DNA of 14,360 nt from Halanaerobiales bacterium (GTDB taxonomy: Bacteria > Bacillota > Halanaerobiia > Halanaerobiales > JADQBU01). The notes under the pieces were generated by a model that saw only the letters and a list, made by a program, of their open reading frames with translations, was not told the DNA's origin and did not search any database. Position numbers and translations under genes: made by a program. Location of the stretch: positions 1 through 14,360 of the forward strand of contig JADQBU010000038.1 in the NCBI GenBank assembly GCA_016278435.1. Direction: 5' to 3'. The number at the start of each line of letters is the position of its first letter. Within the stretch, counting starts at the first letter, position 1. Positions 8,500 to 14,360 of this stretch are shown one piece after another.

Positions 8500-8656
8500 T
8501 GGCTTAAATTTTTTCCAGTAAAGGGATTCAATATCATCTGAGGTTCATTTGAAATCTGAAACTAATTTAAAATTTCCGATATTATCAATAATTATCAGTA
8601 TATAGTGAAAGGATAATATTAACCAGTAAATTTTAGAAAGGAAAGGTAAAGTTAAA

Positions 8657-9445
8657 ATGGTAAAAACAGGTATTTTTATAGGGCTAATCTCTAACATAGT
8701 TTTTAGTGTTTTTCTACCAGTGATTTTGATTATTTATCTATATCGAAAATATAGAATATCATTACTGGCTGTACTGGTAGGAGCTATGACATTTTTTATT
8801 ACTCAGATAGTTCTGCGTATTCCCCTGATCCAGTACATAACTGCCCAGGAATGGTTCCGGACTATTACTTCAGTTGCCCTGCTGCCTTCTTTATTTCTGG
8901 CTTTAACTGCCGGTCTTTTTGAGGAAACCGGGAGGTTTCTGGGATTCAGGTATCTACTTAAAGATAAACTGCAGTGGAAGAACGGCGTAGCTTTTGGATT
9001 GGGCCACGCGGGACTGGAGGCAATTCTCCTGGTAGGAGTTAATAACATTCAGCTGCTGATTTTTGCTATTATGATAAACCAGGGCAGATTTTTAGAATCG
9101 ATGGGAGATAAGCTGCCGGCTGGTTCGGCTGAGCAAGTAAAACACGCTTTAACAGGCCCGGGTAGTAATTTTATGTCTTTTTTTCCGGCCGGGATTGAAA
9201 GATTATTTGCTTATACCTTCCATATTGCTTTTTCCTTGATTATATTATATGCTGTGGTCAATAAAAGAAAAATTTTTCTACTTTATGCTATATTACTGCA
9301 CGGGATTGTAGATATTCCTGCCGCCTATGTACAGTTAACCAATCTACCGATCTGGGCTGCGGAAATTTTGTTCTTTATCCTTAGTCTGATAGCAGTTTAT
9401 TTTATTGTAAAGACCAGAAAATACTTTATAAGAGATTCAATATGA
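8657..9445 (+). CDS. YhfC-family putative intramembrane metalloprotease
   Basis: A 262-residue polytopic membrane protein matching the YhfC family, distantly related to PrsW and CPBP/Abi-type membrane proteases. Hydrophobic segments lie at about 5-29, 35-55, 72-88, 111-140, 183-202, 205-225 and 233-252. Candidate metal-binding and catalytic residues sit in membrane-embedded motifs: EETGR at 89-93, GHAGLEA at 116-122, H189 in a FHIAF stretch, and LHGIVD at 214-219. The substrate is unknown. Start choice is supported by AAAGGAAAGG at 8637-8646. It is followed after 24 bp by an ABC ATPase and its permease, so it probably belongs to the same transcript and may process or regulate something handled by that exporter; this link is inference. 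The 157 bp upstream hold no clear promoter, only a 10-bp tandem repeat at 8581-8600. Confidence 0.88.
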   Translation: MVKTGIFIGLISNIVFSVFLPVILIIYLYRKYRISLLAVLVGAMTFFITQIVLRIPLIQYITAQEWFRTITSVALLPSLFLALTAGLFEETGRFLGFRYLLKDKLQWKNGVAFGLGHAGLEAILLVGVNNIQLLIFAIMINQGRFLESMGDKLPAGSAEQVKHALTGPGSNFMSFFPAGIERLFAYTFHIAFSLIILYAVVNKRKIFLLYAILLHGIVDIPAAYVQLTNLPIWAAEILFFILSLIAVYFIVKTRKYFIRDSI

Positions 9446-9469
9446 TGACAATCCGAGAGGTGTAGACTT

Positions 9470-10378
9470 ATGGTAAACACAATTTTAAAGGTAAAGGAGA
9501 TAAATAAGAATTTTAATGAACAAAGGGCAGTTGATAATATTTCCTTTACTGTTAACCAGGGAGAAATTATGGGTTTACTTGGTCCCAATGGAGCAGGTAA
9601 AACAACAGTTATCAGAATGATAATGGGCATCTTTGAACCGGACTCAGGTCAGATTGAACTGGATAAAGGGCTGCTGGATAAAAGAAAGATAGGATACCTG
9701 CCGGAAGAACGGGGTATTTATGATGATACATTGGTCCTGGAAACAATCCTGTATTTTGCTGATTTAAAAGGTATGAAGCAGGAGGAGGCACGTAGGAGTG
9801 CACTCAAATGGCTGGATGTTCTGGCATTAAGTGATTATGCTAACCATAGGATTGAGGATCTGTCCAAGGGGATGCAGCAGAAGGTGCAGTTTATAATATC
9901 CATTATTCATAAACCCAGATTGATTGTGTTTGATGAGGTATTTTCCGGCCTGGATCCTGTCAATCAGGACTTATTTAAAAAGATAATAAAAGAACTTGGT
10001 TCTGGGGGTACGACAATCCTCTTGTCGTCACACCGTATGGACATGGTTGAGGAATTGTGTGATAGAATCTTTATGATTAATCATGGACAAAAAGTTTTAT
10101 TTGGGGAAATTGATCAAATAAAAGATGAATTCGGGGAGAAAAAGGTGAAAATAAAGGTCGGGGGAGAAACAGATTATTTCAAACGGATTAAGGAATTAAA
10201 TAATCTGACTATTGAAAATGACACAGTCACTTTTAGTCTGCCGGCTGAGATAAGTGCTGAAAGATTTATCAAGAAAATGTTGGATAATATTGAAATTGAA
10301 GAGATTTCGATACTTAAACCTTCTTTACACGAAATATTTGTGAGTAAAGTAAGGGGGGAGAAAAAATATGCAGGATAG
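9470..10378 (+). CDS. ABC transporter ATP-binding protein, NatA/YhaQ type
   Basis: A 302-residue ATPase that powers the membrane permease encoded next. Walker A GPNGAGKT is at 38-45, the Q-loop position reads LPEERGIY (77-84), the signature is LSKGMQQK at 131-138, Walker B LIVFDE at 151-156 with D-loop SGLD at 159-162, and the switch histidine is in SSH at 186-188. A C-terminal DUF4162-like extension (about 225-300) is typical of the NatA/YhaQ/CcmA-like exporter ATPases. The Glu in place of the usual Q-loop Gln, within PEERG, is a trait of this subfamily and not a defect. The start is supported by GAGAGGTG about 7 nt upstream. The last 11 nt overlap the permease gene, indicating coupling. B. 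subtilis NatA/NatB export sodium and YhaQP is a related pair; the substrate here cannot be told from sequence. Confidence 0.94.
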   Translation: MVNTILKVKEINKNFNEQRAVDNISFTVNQGEIMGLLGPNGAGKTTVIRMIMGIFEPDSGQIELDKGLLDKRKIGYLPEERGIYDDTLVLETILYFADLKGMKQEEARRSALKWLDVLALSDYANHRIEDLSKGMQQKVQFIISIIHKPRLIVFDEVFSGLDPVNQDLFKKIIKELGSGGTTILLSSHRMDMVEELCDRIFMINHGQKVLFGEIDQIKDEFGEKKVKIKVGGETDYFKRIKELNNLTIENDTVTFSLPAEISAERFIKKMLDNIEIEEISILKPSLHEIFVSKVRGEKKYAG

Positions 10379-11579
10379 TTTCAAGGTAGCCAGATGGGAA
10401 ATAAAAAAGATGATCAGGAGTAAGACATTCCTGGTTTTGACTTTTCTGATTCCGGTTTTAATGCTTTTAATCGGGGGAGTTGTTGGTTATTTTTCTTCGC
10501 GAAATACAGCCCCTGAAACTTTAACAATCGGGGTTATTGATAGAAGTGGGATTTTACTGGATGAGATCAAGGCTGGATTTGCTAAAAAGAATTATGAAGT
10601 CAGGGTAATTAAAGATAATCAGAGCAAGAATTATAGTCAGATTATAAAGGAAGATAAACTTGATGGAATTCTGGTGATTCCAGCAGAAGTGCTGTCAGAG
10701 AATCAGGTCGATTATTATTTTACTGATATTGGTGGGATGGAAAAAAACGCCTTGAGCAGAATTTTGAACCCCATCATTACAGACAGAAGATTAAGAGCAA
10801 AGGGTTATCTACCAGAAGAAATATACCCATTAATTAGAAATGTAGAAATCAATGCCAGAACCCTAGTCGGAAATGAAACCGGAGCAGGCCCCGGAAGTAT
10901 GGGTAATATGTTTCTCCCGCTTGGTCTAACCATGTTGATGGTTTTTGCCTCCATGTTTTCCGGTGGTACATTGATGCAGAGTATTATCAAGGAAAAGAGC
11001 AACCGGATTGTAGAACTTATCCTGTCTTCGATATCTGCTAACAGTCTGATGACAGGCAAGGTGATTGGTTACGGGGTTCTCGGTTCTATCCAGATTACCA
11101 TCTGGGGTGTTTCGGCTTTTCTTTTAGCAAATTATTTTCTGGATATTTCAATTTTACCACTATTGAATATAAAAACTGTTTATATGTTGATTTATTTTTT
11201 CCTGGGTTTTATCCTGACAGCCAGTATCAATGCCATTGTGGGAGCTGGTATGAAAGAGGCTCAGGCCGGAACACAGTCCACCGGTCTATTGGTTATTATA
11301 CCAATTATTCCAGTGTATTTTGCCAGTGCCATAGTCAGTAACCCCGGGGGTACAATTGCCAGGATACTATCATTTATTCCCTTTACAACTCCAACAACAA
11401 TGCTGCTGAGACTGGGATTCAGTACACCACCGGCCTGGGAGATTGGATTTACCATTTTGATTTTACTGATAACAAATTATCTCCTGGTCAAGTTGGCCGC
11501 CAAGATATTCAGGGTGGGGATGCTGATGTATGGTAAGAATGCCTCCTTCCGGGAATTGATTAGATGGGCTCGTAGTTAG
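10368..11579 (+). CDS. ABC-2 type permease, NatB/YhaP type
   Basis: A 403-residue integral membrane permease, partner of the preceding ATPase. An N-terminal membrane helix (about 21-42) is followed by a large extracytoplasmic domain (about 43-180) and then a cluster of membrane helices at about 181-200, 231-256, 268-292, 304-325 and 357-378. This is the ABC2_membrane_3 architecture of NatB-like exporters. The conserved cytoplasmic coupling region is visible at about 204-233, with EKSNRIVELILSS at 209-221. The start is supported by a GGGGGGAG Shine-Dalgarno about 7 nt upstream, inside the end of the ATPase gene. Together with the YhfC-like protein it forms a three-gene operon ending near a weak hairpin at 11587-11610. 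Sodium, a peptide antibiotic or another toxic compound are possible substrates; nothing in the sequence decides between them. Confidence 0.92.
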   Translation: MQDSFKVARWEIKKMIRSKTFLVLTFLIPVLMLLIGGVVGYFSSRNTAPETLTIGVIDRSGILLDEIKAGFAKKNYEVRVIKDNQSKNYSQIIKEDKLDGILVIPAEVLSENQVDYYFTDIGGMEKNALSRILNPIITDRRLRAKGYLPEEIYPLIRNVEINARTLVGNETGAGPGSMGNMFLPLGLTMLMVFASMFSGGTLMQSIIKEKSNRIVELILSSISANSLMTGKVIGYGVLGSIQITIWGVSAFLLANYFLDISILPLLNIKTVYMLIYFFLGFILTASINAIVGAGMKEAQAGTQSTGLLVIIPIIPVYFASAIVSNPGGTIARILSFIPFTTPTTMLLRLGFSTPPAWEIGFTILILLITNYLLVKLAAKIFRVGMLMYGKNASFRELIRWARS

Positions 11580-11586
11580 GGTTTAC

Positions 11587-11610
11587 TTGCCGGGAATGGC
11601 GGTTATTTTT
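11587..11610 (+). terminator. Weak candidate terminator of the ABC operon
   Basis: TTGCC at 11587-11591 can pair with GGCGG at 11598-11602 (three GC pairs plus two G-U pairs, 6-nt loop), followed by TTATTTTT. It sits 8 bp after the permease stop codon, the right place, but the stem is short. Confidence 0.35.
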
Positions 11611-11663
11611 CTAGGAAAATCAATATTGCTGAAAACAAATTTAACATAAATCTATAAAATTAC

Positions 11664-11692
11664 TTGACATTAGAATTATAATATGTTAAGAT
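11664..11692 (+). promoter_or_regulatory. Promoter of the methionine operon
   Basis: TTGACA at 11664-11669, a 17-bp spacer and TAAGAT at 11687-11692, with a TG at 11684-11685 forming an extended -10. Transcription would start near 11699, about 40 nt before the riboswitch. Confidence 0.85.
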
Positions 11693-11737
11693 TTATAGAA
11701 ATATTAAGTATGAAAACAGCATAATAAAAAAAAGAAT

Positions 11738-11852
11738 TTCCGCTTATCAAGAGAGGTGGAGGGACTGGCCCTTTGAAACCCGGCAACCGCAGTTATTACC
11801 AGCTGTACGGTGCTAAATCCTGCAGATTTTAATTTCTGAAAGATAAGAGGAA
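11738..11852 (+). promoter_or_regulatory. SAM-I (S-box) riboswitch
   Basis: The conserved S-box core is easy to read: AGAGAGGTGGAGGGACTGGC from 11750, then CCCTTTGAAACCCGGCAACC, and later GGTGCTAAATCC at 11809-11820. The closing P1 helix pairs CTTATC at 11743-11748 with GATAAG at 11842-11847. It extends outward (TTCC 11738-11741 with GGAA 11849-11852) across one mismatch. The GGAGGGACTGG segment carries the kink-turn and P2 side, and CAGA/TCTG near 11823-11838 closes P4. Binding of S-adenosylmethionine should stabilise P1 and let the downstream terminator form, switching off metY-metA. An alternative antiterminator is available: CTGAAAG at 11836-11842 is the exact complement of CTTTCAG at 11873-11879, and GGAA at 11849-11852 can pair with TTCC at 11868-11871. 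Confidence 0.96.
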
Positions 11853-11865
11853 CGGTGGTAAAACT

Positions 11866-11893
11866 CCTTCCCCTTTCAGGGAAGGTTTTTTTT
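11866..11893 (+). terminator. Riboswitch-controlled intrinsic terminator
   Basis: CCTTCCC at 11866-11872 and GGGAAGG at 11879-11885 form a perfect 7-bp stem with a 6-nt loop, followed by eight T residues. It lies 13 nt after the aptamer and 26 nt before the metY start. It is the off-state of the SAM-I riboswitch. Confidence 0.93.
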
Positions 11894-11919
11894 ATCAAAA
11901 AAATTTAGGAGGAATAATA

Positions 11920-13197
11920 ATGACAATTGGATTTAATACTTTATCAATTCATGGTGGACAGAAAGTAGATCCCTGTACAGGGTCAAGGGCAGTTCCGATT
12001 TATCAAACTACATCTTTTGTTTTTGAGGATACGGATCAGGCGGCCCGGTTATTTGCGCTTGAAGAAGAAGGCAATATCTATTCCCGGATAATGAATCCTA
12101 CAACCGATGTTCTGGAAAAGAGAGTAGCTGCACTTGAGAGTGGTGTAGGTGCCCTGGCCCTATCTTCCGGTCAGGCAGCGGAAACAATTGCCCTTCTGAA
12201 TATTACAAAACATGGCCAGGAGATAGTCAGTGGTAGTTCGATTTATGGAGGCACTTATACATTATTTAAATATACCTTTGATAAGATGGGCATCAAAGTC
12301 AGATTTGCAGAATCAACAGATCCGGGCAGTTTCAAGGAGAAAATAACTGATAAGACCAGGGCCCTCTATGTGGAAACAATCGGGAACCCTGGTCTGGAAG
12401 TACCGGATTTTACGAAATTAAGTAAGATTGCTCATGATGCAGGTATCCCCCTGATTGTAGATAATACATTTGCCAGCCCATATCTCTGCAGACCATTTGA
12501 ATATGGCGCTGACATTGTTATTCATTCTACTACCAAATTTATCGGTGGACATGGGACTTCTATCGGGGGAATTATTGTGGACAGCGGCAAGTTTGACTGG
12601 GACAATGGTAACTTTCCGGAATTGACTGAACCTGACCCCAGCTATCATGGCATTAATTATAAGGAAAGATTCTCAGACTCAGCCTATATTGTCAAAGCCC
12701 GTGTCCAGATGTTAAGAGACCTCGGCAGCTGCCCCAGCCCCTTTAATTCTTTTCTTTTGCTCCAGGGATTAGAGACCCTGAGTTTACGGATGGAAAGACA
12801 CTGTGAAAATGCCCTGGAAATTGCCAGATTTCTGGAAACAGATGACCGGGTAAGCTGGGTTAATTACCCCGGTTTTGAAAACCATCCCACTTATGAACAG
12901 AACAGCAAGTATCTTAAGATTGGTTATGGGGCAATGCTTACCTTTGGGGTTAAAGGTGGTAAGGAAGCCGGCCGTAAATTTATTGAGGGTTTAAAGCTTA
13001 TCTCACATCTGGCCAATGTTGGAGATGCAAAAACCCTGGCCATTCATCCGGCCAGTACTACTCATCAGCAGTTAACTGAGGAAGAACAGATAAATACGGG
13101 TGTAACTCCTGATCTGATAAGGCTTTCAGTGGGGCTGGAAGATGTTGATGATCTCAAAAAAGACCTTGATTATGCACTGGCTTCGGTTAACTTTTAG
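11920..13197 (+). CDS. metY: O-acetylhomoserine sulfhydrylase (aminocarboxypropyltransferase)
   Basis: A 425-residue pyridoxal-phosphate enzyme of the Cys/Met metabolism family, the length typical of MetY. It converts O-acetylhomoserine and sulfide to homocysteine in the cytoplasm, the direct-sulfhydrylation route to methionine. The PLP lysine is K206 in HSTTKFIGGHG; D181 in IVDNTFASP should contact the pyridine nitrogen; YSR at 54-56 and SSGQAA at 82-87 form the cofactor phosphate region; the C-terminal RLSVGLED at 401-408 is the substrate carboxylate site. The insert around 225-270 and the ANVGDAKTL segment at 365-373 favour MetY over cystathionine gamma-synthase (about 380 residues). AGGAGG lies 7 nt before the ATG. 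The gene is under the SAM-I riboswitch and is followed after 55 bp by metA, which supplies its substrate. Confidence 0.97.
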   Translation: MTIGFNTLSIHGGQKVDPCTGSRAVPIYQTTSFVFEDTDQAARLFALEEEGNIYSRIMNPTTDVLEKRVAALESGVGALALSSGQAAETIALLNITKHGQEIVSGSSIYGGTYTLFKYTFDKMGIKVRFAESTDPGSFKEKITDKTRALYVETIGNPGLEVPDFTKLSKIAHDAGIPLIVDNTFASPYLCRPFEYGADIVIHSTTKFIGGHGTSIGGIIVDSGKFDWDNGNFPELTEPDPSYHGINYKERFSDSAYIVKARVQMLRDLGSCPSPFNSFLLLQGLETLSLRMERHCENALEIARFLETDDRVSWVNYPGFENHPTYEQNSKYLKIGYGAMLTFGVKGGKEAGRKFIEGLKLISHLANVGDAKTLAIHPASTTHQQLTEEEQINTGVTPDLIRLSVGLEDVDDLKKDLDYALASVNF

Positions 13198-13252
13198 AAA
13201 GAAATAATCCAGGATTAATTTGAATTTATAATATTAACAGGAGGAATTAATA

Positions 13253-14170
13253 ATGCCAATAAAAATACCAGATGACTTACCAGCAGTTGCGACCCTGGAA
13301 AGAGAGAATATGTTTCTTATGCCGGAGGAGAGGGCGGTTCATCAGGATATCAGGGCACTGAGAATATTAATCTTGAATCTGATGCCTGACAAGATTGAAA
13401 CAGAAACTCAGATACTGCGTCTGCTCGGTAATTCGCCTCTACAGGTGGATATCGAACTGCTCCATCCGGTTACCCATGAATCGAAGAATACTTCCAGTGA
13501 GCATTTAATAAAATATTATAAAACCTTTAATCAGGTGAAAAATGAAAAATTTGATGGTATGATTATTACCGGGGCCCCGGTTGAACACCTTGAATTTAAT
13601 GAAGTTGATTACTGGGATGAACTTGTTGAGATTATGGACTGGAGTAATCATAATGTATTCTCTACATTTTATATCTGCTGGGGTGCCCAGGCCGGGCTAT
13701 ACCATTTTTATGGTATACCCAAGTATAATCTACCTGCTAAAATGTTCGGGGTTTTTGCCCATTATATTTGCAAAAAACATACCAGATTATTGCGGGGCTT
13801 TGATGATAAGTTTTATGTACCTCATTCCCGCCATACCGAGATCAGGAGAGAGGATATTATAAATGAAGACCGACTTGAATTATTATCCTATTCATCTGAA
13901 GCCGGGGTTTATATTGCAGTCAGCAAAGATCAGCGCAGGGTTTTCGTGACCGGTCATTCAGAATATAATGAAGATACACTAAAAGGGGAATATGAAAGGG
14001 ATTTGAAGTCTGGAATGAATATTGAGCCCCCCAGAAATTATTTTCCAGCTGATAATCCAGAAAAGGATCCGGTAGTAAAATGGAGGAGCCATGCTAATTT
14101 ACTTTACGCAAACTGGTTAAATTACTATGTTTATCAGGAAACACCTTATGATTTGAGCCAGATTGAATAA
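13253..14170 (+). CDS. metA: Homoserine O-acetyltransferase, MetA family
   Basis: A 305-residue acyltransferase of the MetA (class-I glutamine-amidotransferase-like) family, which activates the homoserine hydroxyl in methionine synthesis. Catalytic C142 lies in YICWGAQA, and H235 and E237 lie in GHSEYN; the conserved K163 is in LPAKMFG. Position 111, in TGAPVEHLEF, is Glu. In characterised MetA enzymes Glu111 goes with acetyl-CoA use and Gly111 with succinyl-CoA use, so the product should be O-acetylhomoserine even though homologues are often labelled succinyltransferase. This matches the upstream metY, which uses the acetyl ester. AGGAGG is 8 nt before the ATG. No terminator lies between metY and metA, so both should respond to the riboswitch. 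No convincing terminator follows it either. Confidence 0.97.
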   Translation: MPIKIPDDLPAVATLERENMFLMPEERAVHQDIRALRILILNLMPDKIETETQILRLLGNSPLQVDIELLHPVTHESKNTSSEHLIKYYKTFNQVKNEKFDGMIITGAPVEHLEFNEVDYWDELVEIMDWSNHNVFSTFYICWGAQAGLYHFYGIPKYNLPAKMFGVFAHYICKKHTRLLRGFDDKFYVPHSRHTEIRREDIINEDRLELLSYSSEAGVYIAVSKDQRRVFVTGHSEYNEDTLKGEYERDLKSGMNIEPPRNYFPADNPEKDPVVKWRSHANLLYANWLNYYVYQETPYDLSQIE

Positions 14171-14204
14171 AATATAAATAAATGGAAATTAACCTAACAT
14201 ATAT

Positions 14205-14233
14205 TTGACACATTATTTAAGAAAATATATAAT
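14205..14233 (+). promoter_or_regulatory. Perfect consensus promoter for a gene at the right edge
   Basis: TTGACA at 14205-14210, a 17-bp spacer and TATAAT at 14228-14233 match the sigma-A consensus at every position. Transcription would begin near 14240 and read towards the right edge, giving a leader of at least about 110 nt. Confidence 0.85.
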
Positions 14234-14248
14234 AAATATATGTTGATG

Positions 14249-14272
14249 AATACTTTAAAGTCTTAAAGTATT
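14249..14272 (+). other. Leader hairpin or operator palindrome
   Basis: AATACTTTAA at 14249-14258 and TTAAAGTATT at 14263-14272 form a perfect 10-bp inverted repeat with a 4-nt loop, starting about 10 nt after the predicted transcription start. It is followed by only two more T residues, so it is a poor terminator. It may be an RNA hairpin, a repressor operator, or both. Confidence 0.6.
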
Positions 14273-14335
14273 TTCAGACATGTTCTCTGGACTAACATAA
14301 TTTTAAAGTAAATAGCTTTTCTCGATTTAATGTCA

Positions 14336-14352
14336 AAGAGAGGTAGGTGATT
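14336..14352 (+). promoter_or_regulatory. Ribosome binding site of a gene starting at the right edge
   Basis: The stretch AAGAGAGGTAGGTGATT holds AGGTGATT at 14345-14352, a strong match to the 16S-complementary sequence, with AGAGAGG just before it. No ATG follows within the window, so the start codon is probably just outside. An in-frame-open GTG at 14347 is the only internal alternative. Nothing can be said about the product. Confidence 0.5.
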
Positions 14353-14360
14353 AATTTTTA

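Noticed and set aside
8488..8518. CTGGA/TCCAG pair with a T-run after the AddA-like gene as a terminator
   Set aside because: The T-run lies inside the loop and not after the stem, and the loop is too long.
8500..8656. Possible small gene or RNA between the AddA-like and YhfC genes
   Set aside because: No frame with a ribosome binding site, no stable hairpin and no known RNA signature was seen.
9677..9713. Defective ABC ATPase because Glu replaces the Q-loop Gln
   Set aside because: PEERG at this position is characteristic of the NatA/YhaQ subfamily; all other motifs are intact.
14240..14266. Eight-codon leader frame beginning exactly at the predicted transcription start
   Set aside because: It would be leaderless, with no ribosome binding site and no run of regulatory codons. 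The coincidence with the start point is weak evidence, and the hairpin explains the sequence better.

Overview
The window reads as chromosomal DNA of an AT-rich, low-GC Gram-positive-type bacterium. Strong AGGAGG-type ribosome binding sites, TTGACA/TATAAT promoters with 17-bp spacers, an S-box (SAM-I) riboswitch with a transcription terminator, and YhfC-, YhaQ/NatA- and MetA-type proteins all point to Firmicutes in the broad sense. Protein flavour (acidic, Glu/Ile/Lys/Asn-rich, many CGG and GGG codons in an otherwise AT-rich background) makes an anaerobe such as a member of the Halanaerobiales a reasonable guess. That placement is inference from memory, not a search result.

Layout, left to right. 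(1) 1-2114: a cold-shock cassette. A promoter-driven CspA-family protein ends in a strong intrinsic terminator and is followed by a DEAD-box RNA helicase with a DbpA-type C-terminal RNA-binding domain. (2) 2120-2647, minus strand: a small protein made of three LysM domains, each flanked by a cysteine pair and with no signal peptide. It is convergent with the helicase, 5 bp apart. (3) 2834-8499: two translationally coupled genes for a divergent AddAB/RexAB-type helicase-nuclease. The first subunit has an Fe-S-type nuclease and no visible Walker A; the second is a complete UvrD-family helicase plus nuclease. (4) 8657-11579: a three-gene operon of a YhfC-type membrane protein (putative intramembrane metalloprotease), an ABC ATPase and an ABC-2 permease (NatAB/YhaQP type). 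(5) 11664-14170: a methionine operon. Promoter, SAM-I riboswitch, terminator, metY and metA follow in order. MetA carries Glu at position 111, the acetyl-CoA-specific residue, so MetA would make O-acetylhomoserine and MetY would sulfhydrylate it directly to homocysteine; the riboswitch shuts the pair off when SAM is plentiful. (6) 14171-14360: a perfect consensus promoter, a structured leader with a 10-bp hairpin and competing repeats, and a ribosome binding site for a gene that begins at or just beyond the right edge.

There is no sign of mobile elements, CRISPR, tRNA or rRNA. Most genes fit known families. The points most worth a second look are the divergent AddAB pair, the unexplained leader at the right edge, the protease-plus-exporter operon, the Cys-paired LysM protein, and the awkward start site of the RNA helicase.
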